Assembly (NCBI GenBank): GCA_963855995.1
Contig: OY979717.1
Location: 45,496,044 to 45,560,043, forward strand
Length of the DNA stretch: 64,000 nt
Origin: Muricea muricata
Taxonomy: Eukaryota; Cnidaria; Anthozoa; Malacalcyonacea; Plexauridae
Direction: 5' to 3'
Shown here: positions 13,130 to 24,964 of the stretch, piece after piece
How the letters are laid out: each line of letters starts with the position of its first letter
How positions within the stretch are numbered: position 1 is the first letter of the stretch
Notes under the pieces: generated by a model
Seen by the model: only the letters and a program-made list of their open reading frames with translations
Told to the model about the DNA's origin: nothing
Databases searched by the model: none
Made by a program: the position numbers and the translations under genes

Positions 13130-13410
13130 CCATAGGTGGCCCAGAAATCGGTGGTTTTTAACCTTAAATAAATGAATCTTGTGTATAATATTCCTCTTAC
13201 AGCTGTCAGAAACTCGCGGAATTGTTTTTTCTCGTGCGACAGTCGGTTTGTCTCGCGCGACGTTCGTGCAGTATTATTAGTTTAATATATTCCCGACTGT
13301 CGCACGAGAAAAAAACAATTCCGCGAGTTTCTGACAGCTGTAAGAGGAATATTATACACAAGATTCATTTATTTAAGGTTAAAAACCACCGATTTCTGGG
13401 CCACCTATGG
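13130..13410. mobile_element. Palindromic element, CCATAGG-end group, 281 bp, TSD TCGTA
   Basis: Arms of about 117 bp begin CCATAGGTGGCCCAGAA and are almost identical. TCGTA flanks both ends (13125-13129 and 13411-13415). It is non-coding. Its ends resemble those at 19661, 35479 and 50670. Confidence 0.9.
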
Positions 13411-13884
13411 TCGTACATATTATACACGGTATCGACCAGAAATAAAAAGCACACATTGAAATAAATAGTGAAACATAGACAAATTCAAAAATAATACTGT
13501 TTGGTAATACTTGACTACTAACCTGTAGTTTAAGGATGATTCCTGGACTTGAAATTTTAGTATTAAATGTTGTCAAAAACTAAATCTGATTTTTGCAAAT
13601 CGAAAATAAAATTTGCTGCGTAAAAACGCCTATTTCAACCATGTTTCAGTTGTAAAACGAAGGGTAAAATAAATAATCGTAATAACTTTACCTTTTTCAT
13701 TGCCGTATTGTGTGTAAAAACGTCAGTAGCAGAGAAAATATAGTCTTCGTTTTAGCTGTTTGTCGGCCATTCTTGAATAAATATTGAAGGAAAGTAACAA
13801 ACTAGCTGATCTCAAAGGATGTTCGCAACACTGGATTTTTGTAAGAATTTAATTAATTATGCATCACGCGGAAAAAAATAAAAA

Positions 13885-14019
13885 CGTTATTTACCGTTTA
13901 GGTCGGTCCGTACTGGAAAAATATTTTGTCTTGGTCTCAAAAACGTCCTTCGGCCTCGGACAGTTTTTGAGACCTCGACAAAATATTTTCCCAGTACGGA
14001 CCTCCCATCCGGTAAATAA
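13885..14019. repeat. Palindrome of about 135 bp
   Basis: GTTATTTACCG at the left pairs with CGGTAAATAAC at the right. The inner arms GTCCGTACTGG, AAATATTTTGTC and GTCTCAAAAAC are mirrored. It abuts the left end of the Penelope-like element. It is probably a separate MITE, with no clear duplication. Confidence 0.75.
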
Positions 14020-14065
14020 CATATGTTGTTTAATGTTTTCAATTTAAAAATAAAATTTTATTACG

Positions 14066-14090
14066 TTTCGGGGTTAAGCCCCTTCTTCAG
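14066..14090 (-). ncRNA. Hammerhead-like core in the 3' terminal repeat of the Penelope element
   Basis: On the minus strand CTGAAGA is followed by a GGGG/CCCC stem with a CTTAA loop, then GAAAC. This matches the CUGANGA - stem II - GAAA arrangement of hammerhead ribozymes, which Penelope-like elements are known to carry. I could not identify a convincing stem III or cleavage site, so it may be a decayed copy. The inverted arm (15600-15625, plus strand) has CTGAAGA, GGGC/GCCC and GAAA. Confidence 0.45.
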
Positions 14091-14282
14091 AATGACATTC
14101 ATTAATCCCCGTCTCTTTAATTAAATACCTTCTACAATTTGCATATAAACATAAATTAAACCTCTACTTTTAAATTAACTCTTAACTTTTAAAATAGCAA
14201 TTAAGCTTCTCTACCCAAAAACTCTCCCTCTCAGTAGGGTTATTAACGTCAGTACAATCAATAACCTGCACTGACAAATCAC

Positions 14283-15386
14283 TTAAACCTGAATGGCCCT
14301 CCCCAAAAAAATGAGCATACAAATGCTGCCAGCAACATTTGTCTGTTCACGACCATACCTATTTAAAAAGCTTTTATGATTATTAAAGCGGAACTGAAAT
14401 GATGTTATAGTACTTCCAACGTATTGTAGCCCACAGCTGTTACAACTTATTAAATATATTACACCCTCTGAGTCACAATCGAAACGATGATTAATGAAGA
14501 AAGAACGTCCCTCCGCATTGCTTTTAAATTTATCACCAACTGTAACGTTGTCACAAATTTTACATCTATTCTTTCCGTACTTAAAGATCCCTACGACTGC
14601 TTCCTCTTCCCTTCGCAACTTAGCACGAACTAAATGGTCCTTAAGGTTCTTGGTACGACGAAAACATACCATTGATGGTTCTGGCATAATGTGCAAAAAC
14701 CTTTCAGACCAAGCTACAATTCCCTGCAATTCTCTAAATATCTCATAAAGAACTCTCAATGCTAGATGATAATCAACTACAAAGCAATTTCTATTACTAT
14801 TTTCAATCCCCTCTTTTCGCTTAAGTAGACTATTCCTGTTGACTCCCCTCACCCTTTCAAACTGGTTGTCAACATAATCGGAACAATACCCCCGTTTTAC
14901 CAAAAACCCTTAACGTTCTCCTAACTTTTCCTCAAAAACCTTATCCGAATTACAAATTCGCCTCAAACGTAAACCCTGGCTATAAGGGATCGCTCTCTTA
15001 ACGTGTGGAGGGTGACATGATTTAAAATTCAAATACTGATGCGCATCAGTAGGCTTAGAGTAAACTTCAGTGTGAAACGCACCATTAACTTTAGTAATCT
15101 GCACGTCCAGAAAAGCAATCTCCCTCAAACCAATTTCCCATGTAAACCTAATGTTCTCATGAAATGAGTTCAACCTTGCGAGGAAATTACTCAATTCATC
15201 CCCGCCATGAAGCCGTATCATGAAAACATCATCCAAAAACCGCCACCAAACCCAAGGCTTCAACTCACAAGAATCCAAAAATCGCTTCTCAAAATACCCC
15301 ATAAAAATATTGGCAAAACCGGGAGCAAATTTAGTCCCAATAGCCGTCCCCAGTTTTTGTTGAAACACATTCTCATACAAACTCAT
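14283..15386 (-). pseudogene. Reverse transcriptase (C-terminal part) plus GIY-YIG endonuclease, one internal stop
   Basis: The two open stretches, 15386-14910 and 14903-14283, are in the same frame and separated by one TAA at about 14910-14912. The first has the RT catalytic FLDDVF, then IAFLDVQIT and VYSKPTDAHQYLNF, typical of Penelope RTs. The second has a Cys pair CKICDN, SFFINHRFDC and the nuclease core VIYLISC..CGLQYVGST followed by FRFNNHKS. GIY-YIG nucleases nick target DNA to prime reverse transcription. The frame ends inside the terminal repeat. RT fingers are missing at the 5' end, because the frame opens at the boundary of the other repeat. Confidence 0.88.
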
Positions 15387-15667
15387 TTTTCGGGGAGGGC
15401 CATTCAGGTTTAAGTGATTTGTCAGTGCAGGTTATTGATTGTACTGACGTTAATAACCCTACTGAGAGGGAGAGTTTTTGGATAGAGAAGCTTAATTGCT
15501 ATGTGCCTAATGGACTTAATTTAAAAGAAGAGGTTTAATTTATGTTTATATGCAAATTGTAGAAGGTATTTAAAGAGACGGGGATTAATGAATGTCATTC
15601 TGAAGAAGGGGCTTGACGCCCGAAAACGTAATAAAATTTTATTTTTAAATTAAAAAACATTGTTGTT

Positions 15668-18600
15668 GTTTTTTTGAAGTTAAATAAATGAAAATTTTTG
15701 TGCTTTATTGTTTTAATCAATTTTTAATAATTAACAAGCAAAATTATTAATTGATAACTATATAACATTTAGCACAGAAAAGGTGGGGTATTACTAACGC
15801 CCACCACACATAACATATCTATATAAGTTCTACATAAAGCTTTCAAAACGGGGAGGAGGGTGGGTAAAATTTCTTTCGTCCGATTTCTTGATGTGCACTG
15901 CAGCCCTCGTGAAATAGGAAAGGAAAGGTGACCCGTTTCACCACCAATAAATACCGATTTTCAAATCACACGACTATACCTAAATTAACTTATGCGCACA
16001 AATATCCTATTTCGCATAATTACTTCCAATTATAAATTATTACGGGAAGCAATAAAAACTCTTATCGCCGTGGCAATAAGCCCCTTTAGATAGGGTTATA
16101 ATTCTAACACTAGACGAAAACTATTTGAAGCAACGGCAGGAATTTATCGTAGCCACATCTATTGAGACACTTGTGCTTGACCACTGGACTACGTTGGTTA
16201 TGAGGCTCAGGCAAGGTGGTTTAAGTTGTCTAAGCGTTCTAGCCTATGCTTGATTTTTAAAAGTGACCAAAGCCAAAACGATTTTTGGCAAAGGCTGGTA
16301 TTGATCCTGTCAATAAAAACAGAACGTAATACTATAGAAATCATCAAATTTCGCGCATTTCATTTCTTTCCGTGTTGTCCCTCCTTTCCTCAATTCCTTT
16401 CCTTTACAGACTGCTCCCACTCTGTTATTTCATCAGATATATAACTTTTATCATTCGGCTTAACATTGACTAAAAGATATTGATCTACGCATCGGTTGTG
16501 CTCACAACAAAGTTAGCCCCCCCCCCCCGATATGAATACCACCCAAATTTCGCCTTTTTGCTCATTTTAATTTCGACCTTTTTCTCAGCTGAAACTTTGG
16601 TTTATTTTAATACATAAGCATGTATGCATTCCGAACCAAGTTTTATAAATTTTGAAGTTCAAAATGTAAACAAGGCGTTTGTTTACATAACGGTTGCGCA
16701 CCATTTTTAAGGCCAGATGATCACAACAGACATTCTAGTTATTGTAGTTAGTGGATTAGTGAAATTTTGCGATCTTAACAACTATATAAACATTTCTTTT
16801 TGAAGGAACCCAGACTACCTCGGCAAAACCCACGACGGTACGACTTTCGGCAGAAGGTTAACTAACTTTTTTAACATAAGTGTTATGTGACCGAAGGGCA
16901 TATTCTAACCACTAGACTTGGACTCTGGACTATGGAATTTCAAGATTTTTTGCTCTTTTGCTAGTTTAAAATAAATTCAATTCTCAGTGTTCTTCAGTTC
17001 AATTCCGTAGTTATATTCAATTTTAGAAAGTACATATTAATTATTTGCAGACTGAGACCAAAAAAATGAGAATGGGTGATCTAATCATGGATTATATGTT
17101 AAGAATTTCTTGATTACTTGCATCTCTAGATCTATAAAATTATTGTGGAATTATTATTTAAAATGGCGTGCATTTCATTAATCAATTCATTCAAAAATAG
17201 ATTCCACCTCCTAACGTTTTATCATTTACAACATTGATTAAGCTTAGGCGGGCGAGGTTGCGTCGAAACACTCTTTATGGGTGTGCGAAGTTCTTTCGTC
17301 ACCATAATTTTGGCTAGAATTGTAGCCCAGTAATATTGTAAAGATATTAATATCCACGGGATCAAGTACTGCTAACTCTGAACGTACCGCAGTGAACTGC
17401 ATATTTGACTGGAACGATAACTTGGCTTCCATCTTTGATCCCCAAATTGACCTACAACAGGCTATGTTTTCAAGTTCAGGCCCTTTCTATCAGCAATGTA
17501 AAGAGATTTGATGTTTTCACTTTGATTCAAGAAGTAATGCCTAGGGTTTATGAAATTGCGACTTAGTTTTCGACACTACTGTCTTTCATTGAAAAAGAGA
17601 AAATAGATTGGCAAAATGGTACTAGAAAGTGTTATGGACTTATACGCAGCTAGAAACGCACATGTTGCAAAAGGCTTGTTACTTTGCTGTTATCAAACCA
17701 ATATCTCGATATCATGCAGGATGCGTTCGCATCCAGTGCTCCGGCTTGATGATTACAAGTCTGTTACAAATTCTCAACAGGCTTGATGCAAGTTGATTAA
17801 TTGTCCAGACTTTATCCACACAAGCTTGATGCAAGTTGTTTCAACAAGTTACAGCAAGAGACCTGATGAAACTTGATGAAGCCAGCAAACCTGATGCAAC
17901 TTGATGACGAAAATCCACAACTTGTATCAAGTTTGTGGCATTTCTGGCTGTGTAGTTGTTGTCGCCATTTTGGCTAACATGGGGATCTTGCGTGGAGTTA
18001 TCGTTCCAGTATTAACAGAGCTCACTGCCGTGCCATCGACGTATACATTCAAAAACATGTACTAGATCTTTCTCAGCTGCTCTCATCAGGGCGGCATAAA
18101 CAGACATTCTTTAAACTTAATATTCAATTGGTATCCAGCTAATGTTTTCACAGTTTCATTAAATTGAACATTTTTATGACTTCGTTTTCTCATATGGACT
18201 TTCAAAAATGCCCTTTATTGATTTCTATATCATTGCTATGGGACCGGTGATGTACTTTATGAAATGATAGTGGAAGGCTTCGTTAGCAACTTACATTCTC
18301 ATAATCCCTTCAAAAAAATTTTGAATAACTAATTACAGACATAAATAGTCTTGTTTTGCCTGGTTGTATTTTTTTATATTTTAATGACCAGGAATGTCTC
18401 GTGTTTGGGTCTTTCATTCCGTTGCTCTTCTTTTGAGTTCACGTTGGTAAGCAAGCTTTGTTACATAGGGATATCAGCTTGATTCCAAGATAAAAAATCA
18501 ATAAACTATCGGCAATCATGTTTAAATGTATTGTTTGAATATAGTATACCTGTTCGCTATAAAGCTATTTTGATTTGGTGAGTTGTATTTAAGTATTATC

Positions 18601-18840
18601 AAATATTTAAAAAATAGCTCATGAAATTTTGGGTGTAATCGAGTTGTGTTTTTTAAACCTTCTGTATCGAACGATTCATTTGCACGTGCAGGTTTTGCGT
18701 AATTAAGTCAAGTGGCACTGCGATTTATTTCGTTTGGTACTAATATAAACGTGTAGGACGAGTTGTGAATTGTACCTTAATAATTGCACTCATCCTCGTG
18801 TGGAAATCTACATTTGAGCTATATATGTAAAACCAGTTCA
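15668..18840. other. Gene-free stretch with SINE-like and motif repeats
   Basis: No coding exon is recognised. Near 16170-16235 there is a copy of the 11-kb SINE-like words. At about 16885-16925 the minus strand reads GTCTAGTGGTTAGAATATGC, strongly like the D-arm/A box of tRNA-Glu/Asp, so a tRNA-derived SINE fragment is likely. There is a C homopolymer near 16519. Confidence 0.4.
17745..17945. repeat. Cluster of CTTGATGCAAGTTG words
   Basis: GCTTGATGCAAGTTG and variants such as CCTGATGCAACTTGATG and AACTTGTATCAAGTT recur six to eight times in both orientations over 200 bases. It is built like the CAACATTG cluster at the window start, but with a different word. Confidence 0.55.
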
Positions 18841-18843
18841 ATA

Positions 18844-19107
18844 AAGGTTGTCCTTCCAAAAGCGTAAATTGTAAACTGTGAGCGCGCAAGGGCTGACGGT
18901 TTATTGCTTATTTTCACCTCAAGCGCAAGGGCTGACAGTTTATTGTTTATATTACATAAACAGCATCATGAGCACATAGGAAACTCACGACGGCAAATTT
19001 ACTTTATACAAAGATAATTCCCTGATTATCAGGGACTAAATAAACAATCATCCATCATCCCTTGCGCGCTCACGGTTCACAGTTGACGCTGCTGGAAAGA
19101 CAGCCTT
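18844..19107. mobile_element. MITE with terminal inverted repeats of about 50 bp
   Basis: AAGGTTGTCCTTCC at the left mirrors GGAAAGACAGCCTT at the right. Inward, ACTGTGAGCGCGCAAGGG is mirrored by CCCTTGCGCGCTCACGGTT. The interior repeats GCGCAAGGGCTGACxGTTTATTG. It is non-coding. Confidence 0.8.
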
Positions 19108-19660
19108 AATTGAATTAGCTGTAAGCACATTTTTACATCACTAAGTTTGAAAGTGGCCGACAGTCGAAACACTTCGTATTTCAAGAAAAGCTGATATTAT
19201 TTTTCAAAGCTGTTGCTGCTGAAGGGGATATGGTCAATTTGCAAAAGGCATGTTCAAGATGGCGGCCACTTTTTAAGATTTTTGAAACGAAAAGCAATAT
19301 AAACAACGAGATATTTATAACATTCTTAAAGCTTACCCTAAACCATACTATATATAATTTATTCATTATCATTTTATATATAATTGCAATCCCTTTACAA
19401 AATGACTGAATACAATTTACACTTACAATATGAAGCACTTTATTAAGAAAATAATTCGGTTTTTCGTGAGACGACAAAACTTTGTAAAAGACATGTCGGT
19501 GAGAAAAATATGCATTCATAGCCCGCAAAGAGACTCTGGCCACCCTGACTGTATAGGCTTTTACAGGGAAATTACACTCGAACACTTGAGATGTGCGAGA
19601 AAATACATGCTATGCCCTGCACCCACTCGTCTATCCTGCATTGAAGTTTCGGAAGTCCTA

Positions 19661-20636
19661 CCACAGGTCACCCGGAATGCGTACAGTTCTAATATAGCGT
19701 TCAGTGGGACAGCATCTGTTACATAATGTATATATTAACACAAAGGTTGGCAAGTAAATACAAATTTGAACACTCGTACAAAATTTAAACCACAAAAAAA
19801 TCTGCAAAAAGACTTCGATATTCATTTAAAAACATACACATATTGAGAAGACATACCTGAAAAGCATATACGTTGTATTTTTGTGTCAATTCAACATTTT
19901 TTACCCAACGAAATTTGCGAAAAGTCATCAAATTTTTAGTTGATTTTCGCTAAAACTATGCGCGATGCCGGCTGCCTGCCTTACGTCACACGAAAAAGCT
20001 CCCTGATTGGCCTGCTGAAAACTCAATTTTTTTACCGCGAAAGCAAAACCGGGGGAGCTACGTAATATACAATGAATATACAATGCTTCTTCTTTTGAAC
20101 CTCTTCACATCTTTAGCACTTCAGTTTAAAATTTTTCGAAGTTGTTTGCATTTGTTACTGAGTTGTTGTTTTTAAAAAAGCTTTCACTTCAAATTTCCCT
20201 CCGCAGCGTCGGCGTAGCTCTTTGAAAATTTTAACATTTCTCCCCCGGTTTTGCTTTCGCGGTAAAAAAATTGAGTTTTCAGCAGGCCAATCAGGGAGCT
20301 TTTTCGTGTGACGTAAGGCAGGCAGCCGGCATCGCGCATAGTTTTAGCGAAAATCAACTAAAAATTTGATGACTTTTCGCAAATTTCGTTGGGTAAAAAA
20401 TGTTGAATTGACACAAAAATACAACGTATATGCTTTTCAGGTATGTCTTCTCAATATGTGTATGTTTTTAAATGAATATCGAAGTCTTTTTGCAGATTTT
20501 TTTGTGGTTTAAATTTTGTACGAGTGTTCAAATTTGTATTTACTTGCCAACCTTTGTGTTAATATATACATTATGTAACAGATGCTGTCCCACTGAACGC
20601 TATATTAGAACTGTACGCATTCCGGGTGACCTGTGG
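19661..20636. mobile_element. Large palindromic element, CCACAGG ends, 976 bp, TSD TCCTA
   Basis: Two arms of 397 bp (19661-20057 and 20240-20636) appear identical by eye. They begin CCACAGGTCACCCGGAA and enclose a 182-bp loop. TCCTA lies immediately outside both ends (19656-19660 and 20637-20641). No frame encodes a recognisable transposase. Identical arms and an exact duplication mean the insertion is young or the arms are being homogenised. Confidence 0.93.
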
Positions 20637-20641
20637 TCCTA

Positions 20642-22600
20642 CATTCATACATTAAGTTCAATTGGTTTTTGCAAACGTTGATATGTATACATGCATCTGG
20701 ACTGCTTGCTTAGCCTCTTTACGACATAAATGTACCGCCTTCGATCACATCACGATTGTGGCGCTGGGATTAAAGAGCGGAACCATATATTCGTGATCGC
20801 AACATTAAGGAATAACCCTCAAAAACAGTTATCTTGTACGTACGAATTAATCTCAGCTTTCGTAACTTTTAATCGCTAACATAAGTCTCAAGTCAAAAAT
20901 TATACTGTATACACGAGCAAGAAGTCCAGATGTTTGTATGTCAGTGATTCCAACTGTTCAACGGCATTTAATTCCCAGGATGAAATTGTTAGGATATATA
21001 ATGTTTTAACAAGATGAATTATCAAGGGAATAGATGCGGTTTTTCTCATGTCTATACCACATGTACCGCATGTTGCTAGATCCAGCTTTTTATAGCTATT
21101 GAAAATCATTGTACAAAATATCTAATAATTCTCATATCCCCTTTGATAAATCAATATATTTTACAGTTAAAAGTACATTAATAGTTTAAATCTTACTCGA
21201 GCAACACATACATCCACTGCCATATTTGCCGACGAGAAAAGTGATCTGTCTTTGCGAATTAGCGCAGAACTGGTGTTTGTCTGGCAAATGAACTCCGAAT
21301 GAGTGACTAAACTCCGTTATTCGAGTTCAGTGGTTTCTCGTTCTTTCCGTGGTGTTGCCGCGAAACTTTTAAATTTCATGATTTCATGAGCCGTTGAAAC
21401 AGTATCGTTTAAAAGATTACGATGAGTCAAATGTTGAGTGTTGTATATGAACTATAATCTATATCACTCTACCGTATGTACACAAATCATGATACAACTC
21501 ATGAACTTAATCATATTAACAAATGTATCAATCATGCAATATATGATAGAATGGTAAGACTGGAATAAAGTTCGGTTCTATAGTAAAACATATTGTTAAT
21601 TCTTTGCCGAAAAATCTAGTATAATTTATGAAATTGTGTCTCGCCGAACTATTTATGATAAATTAACTTGTCTTCGCACAAATTTGTTTTTAAGCAGTTT
21701 GTAATTTGCCGACCACTTCATGAGTGAAAAACAATTAATTAATATTTCCTGCTCGAGATTAAATACATACATGTAAAAAAAATACGGATATTACTGTTAA
21801 TTCACTCTCTTGGTGTTTTTCAATAGCAAGGCTTTATACTCGACGTAAAGTTCACCCTGACCCCGATTAGCTTTGTGAAGTTCTAAAGAATGAGTGTAGC
21901 CACTTTATTCTAAATTGAAACTTATTCGCATTATCAAAGCAAATGTTTGCTTTTGTCAGTTTTCTATAAAAGTTTCAAAAGTTATTGGCGCTTTCGGCAC
22001 ACCTGTCCGGCTGTTCCATGTGTTTTACAGAACATATTAGAATTTTGGCACCTGGTATGGCGAGCCAATCACGCGCTCGTAGCCAAGCGATGCTGTGCAA
22101 TTGTTATGATTTCAATAATTGTTTAAAAACGCCGCCGATAATAATGCCCGCGTGTAAATTATCATCAACACAATGCTGCGCTAACTAATCATAAACGAAA
22201 GAATAAAGTCCGCTGCCAGTGTTGATTCATAATTTATTTTCGCCTGTTGAAAATAACAGGATTAGATGTACTTCATTTAAAAATAATGTAGATGTTAAAT
22301 TATAATTGATTACAATTCCGTTGATAATACCGTTAAATTTTATTACACGCAAATACAGCCCGTTATTCGTTAATCCTTTTCGCGTTCCTATTATCCATAA
22401 TATGTGAATCATTTTTTCTTGAGATAAACACCTAAATAGGTTAAAACAATCATATCGTCGATGGGGTGCCACCCCCAATCAATTCAGGCTCCATTAAAAG
22501 GCTGAGTGTTATTTTAAGTCATATCCAGCCACCGAAATTGCGCACTTTGATTCAGACTCGTGCATGCAGGTAGGAACAGATTCGAGGCTAATGTACATGC
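20642..22600. other. No gene seen; upstream flank of the homeobox gene
   Basis: AT-rich sequence with no recognisable coding exon or transposon ends. It may contain the promoter and regulatory DNA of the homeobox gene that starts at 22615, but no specific element can be defended. Confidence 0.4.
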
Positions 22601-22614
22601 GATAGTACAGAGAA

Positions 22615-24571
22615 ATGGCAAGCTCAATAACTTCAAGTCCCTATTCAATTGCATCACTGATTGCTTCAGACCCGATAAAACCGAAAGCCGACCCTTCAAG
22701 CGTTTCCTTGGAACAGGTCATCATCTCAGAGCAAGAGCGCCCAGATGGAACCGCAGTTTTGGAAGATGAAGGAGAACCACAAACAAAATCTACAAGTAGA
22801 TGCTCATGTTTCGCTTGTGCTCAGCCGTCCGCATTCTCGCCGTTCAAAAACGGATTAGGTCCTGAAAGCGAAGCGAATCACTTTTCAACCATTTCAAACG
22901 TGAGGTCGTTTGCTGACTACTTTTATATTCCCGCAAAAGGTTGGTAAAAACAATTGTAAGTAATAACAATTGCGCTTTATTTCGGCTGTATATAAGATCA
23001 TATATGTTCGCGTTTGTGATGTTTTTCAGTCTCCAAAAAAGGCTCAAATTTGGTGTATCACGTTCATATGTCAACAAAATGTCAACTACTATTTCCAGAT
23101 TTGTGACAGAACTCAGCGTCAACGGGAAACTCGCAACAAGACACCGAGTCTCTTACAAAGGCCATGTCCCGCAGCAGATCGACGTGAGAATCTCTCACGC
23201 GAAACCCACACTATATGTTGGTTAGGGCATTTTTCAAAGGAAGCTTTAGCAATGACCCAACCGTACCAATGATCCAAGCAACCAAGCATTCCGCAAAAAT
23301 GTCTGTAAACCTAACTTTGATTTTAAGGCGCCGTTATACTATGCAATTTGTTCCGCAACATGTCTCGCAATTTTGCTGCGACGCAAGTTGCAAAATCTAG
23401 AAATGCGTTTCTACACTAACATTCTTATTTTAAGAGAGACCGACGCTTGCAAAACTCAAAAATAACTTCATGAAATTACAATTTTTGTGGCACTCCACTG
23501 GATGTTTGTTAAGATCATTCGTTGTGCATGATCTCCAATCTGGATGAAGACAAATATTCCAGAACCTTATGAAAACCTCATTAATTTTAAATGACATCAG
23601 TAACTTCGGTTTCAGAAACTGAGATATACTAAGCCCTCGTTTTCGCTTAAACTTCATAGTTTCGTCGGTGAAGAAGAAGAAGAAGGAGAACAAGACTCGA
23701 CGTCAGCGAACAACATTCACAAGCGAACAAACTTTGAAACTCGAGTTGGAGTTTCATCAGAATGAATACATCACGCGCTCGAGAAGATTTGAACTTGCTG
23801 CATCGCTGAAGCTAACGGAGACACAGGTAAAAAACATCTTTCCCTGGTACTTCGGTAGCTTTCCTTAATTCCATAGGGAATGTTCAGAGGTTGGGTCATG
23901 TTGGGTTAGCTAATGTGGCCCCACAGTGATTGCCATATACTGTCCCAACATTCTAACCTAATAAGTCGATTATTTGTGACAACGTGCATTTAACAACTCC
24001 ACTGAGATTGTACTTTCATGCATATAAAATGACCCTTGCCCTAAAATTCACAATCACAATAATTTCCTTTAGGGATTGGAGGGCTCTAAGGATCAGTGGC
24101 CGTTTGTATAAAGCTCTTAATCATTTTTAATCACTGTTTTGTAGTTAAATAGCGGATCAGAAAGTACAAAATACGTTGTTCTGATTGGTTGAAGTTTCCA
24201 CTAATCATGCATAGCTAACTTTAATCACTTTTTCATACAACGGGCCCAGATCCGACCTCGTACCCAGGGAAATCTTCCCCCAGATGAATATCCATTTCCT
24301 GTCCCGTATTAATCATGTCTTTGGATGTCTCAGTTTAACTATTACTTTAAAATCCATTCTGTAGGTGAAAATATGGTTCCAAAACAGACGAGCAAAAGAC
24401 AAACGAATCGAGAAAGCACAATTTGACCAACACTTCCGAATTTCAGGATACCCGACCGGGCTTTTGTACCACCGTGCAGCTTATTATGGGTTCTGTAATT
24501 CTTCCTCGTGTTATAAAACACCCACCACGCATGAGTCGGCCGTTTTGCCTTCGCAGCCAGCGCTGTTGTAA
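22615..24571 (+). CDS. ro: Rough-family homeodomain transcription factor
   Basis: A nuclear DNA-binding regulator of the ANTP class. Exons: 22615-22939, 23660-23826 and 24365-24571, joining in phase to 232 residues. An in-frame TAG at 22603-22605 supports the ATG. The homeodomain runs from TRRQRTTF to [14 protein letters not shown] with L16, F20, W48, F49, Q50, N51 and R53 all present. An intron splits Q44/V45. Three things point to Rough rather than other ANTP families: [11 protein letters not shown] in helix 1-2, AKDKR after WFQNRR, and the extension [11 protein letters not shown] beyond residue 60. Residues 10-16 (YSIASLI) resemble an Eh1/Groucho-binding repressor motif. KKKKK precedes the homeodomain. 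The exon 1 donor (AAAAG|GTTGGT) is weak and is chosen because it alone gives the right phase with the 23660 acceptor, so an extra exon is possible. Confidence 0.85.
24094..24249. mobile_element. MITE-like element in homeobox intron 2
   Basis: CAGTGGCCGTTTGTATAAA at the left mirrors the complement of the right end, CTGGGCCCGTTGTATGAAAA. Both arms continue into TTAATCA or GATTAAAG words. The ends resemble those of the element at 30768. Confidence 0.65.
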
Positions 24572-24964
24572 CAGAACGAATGCCATAACTTATATAAGTT
24601 CTATTTCATGTAAATAACATTTTATATACTGGGTAGGGTAATGGCAACAAAAATATCATTTGCTCATTTGAAAGAGCTTTTGAAATATCTAACCAACTTC
24701 TTGTAGCTTTTTCATATCTTGCTTGATTTTTAAGACTTTTCGGCAGAAAAGCCGTCCGCCATTTTGGATTTGCAAGATATACATATAATTTTCAGCGACA
24801 TGGAGGCAAAATTATACGTCTATTGTTTCTCTCTACTTGTAATTATCATTATATGGCTTAATAAAAACTATTGACACAGTTACTAACGTTATACCTATCG
24901 AAGTTTAGGCAAAAATCTTTTTTCCCAGAGCCGATGACGTCTCTCGCCTGCGCACAGGCATTGC

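Larger units (their letters stand above)
14024..15667 (-). mobile_element. Penelope-like retroelement with inverted terminal repeats
   Basis: Arms of about 280 bp in inverted orientation (about 14024-14312 and 15389-15667) surround a minus-strand RT plus GIY-YIG frame. The arms share the AATTTAAAAATAAAATTTTA end, the CTGAAGAAGGGG block and TGTCAGTGCAGGTTATTG. Penelope elements are known to carry terminal repeats in direct or inverted order. In the sense direction the low-coordinate arm is the 3' one. The element lacks the N-terminal part of RT and has one internal stop, so this copy is not autonomous. Confidence 0.85.

Noticed and set aside
19181-19726. 134-residue minus-strand and 98-residue plus-strand ORFs
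   Set aside because: They overlap each other and the start of the 976-bp palindrome, and have low-complexity composition without domain features.
22941-23272. Overlapping ORFs between homeobox exons 1 and 2 as a possible extra exon
   Set aside because: An acceptor-like TTTTTCAG exists near 23030, but no frame links exons 1 and 2 with recognisable sequence, and the direct junction already keeps phase.
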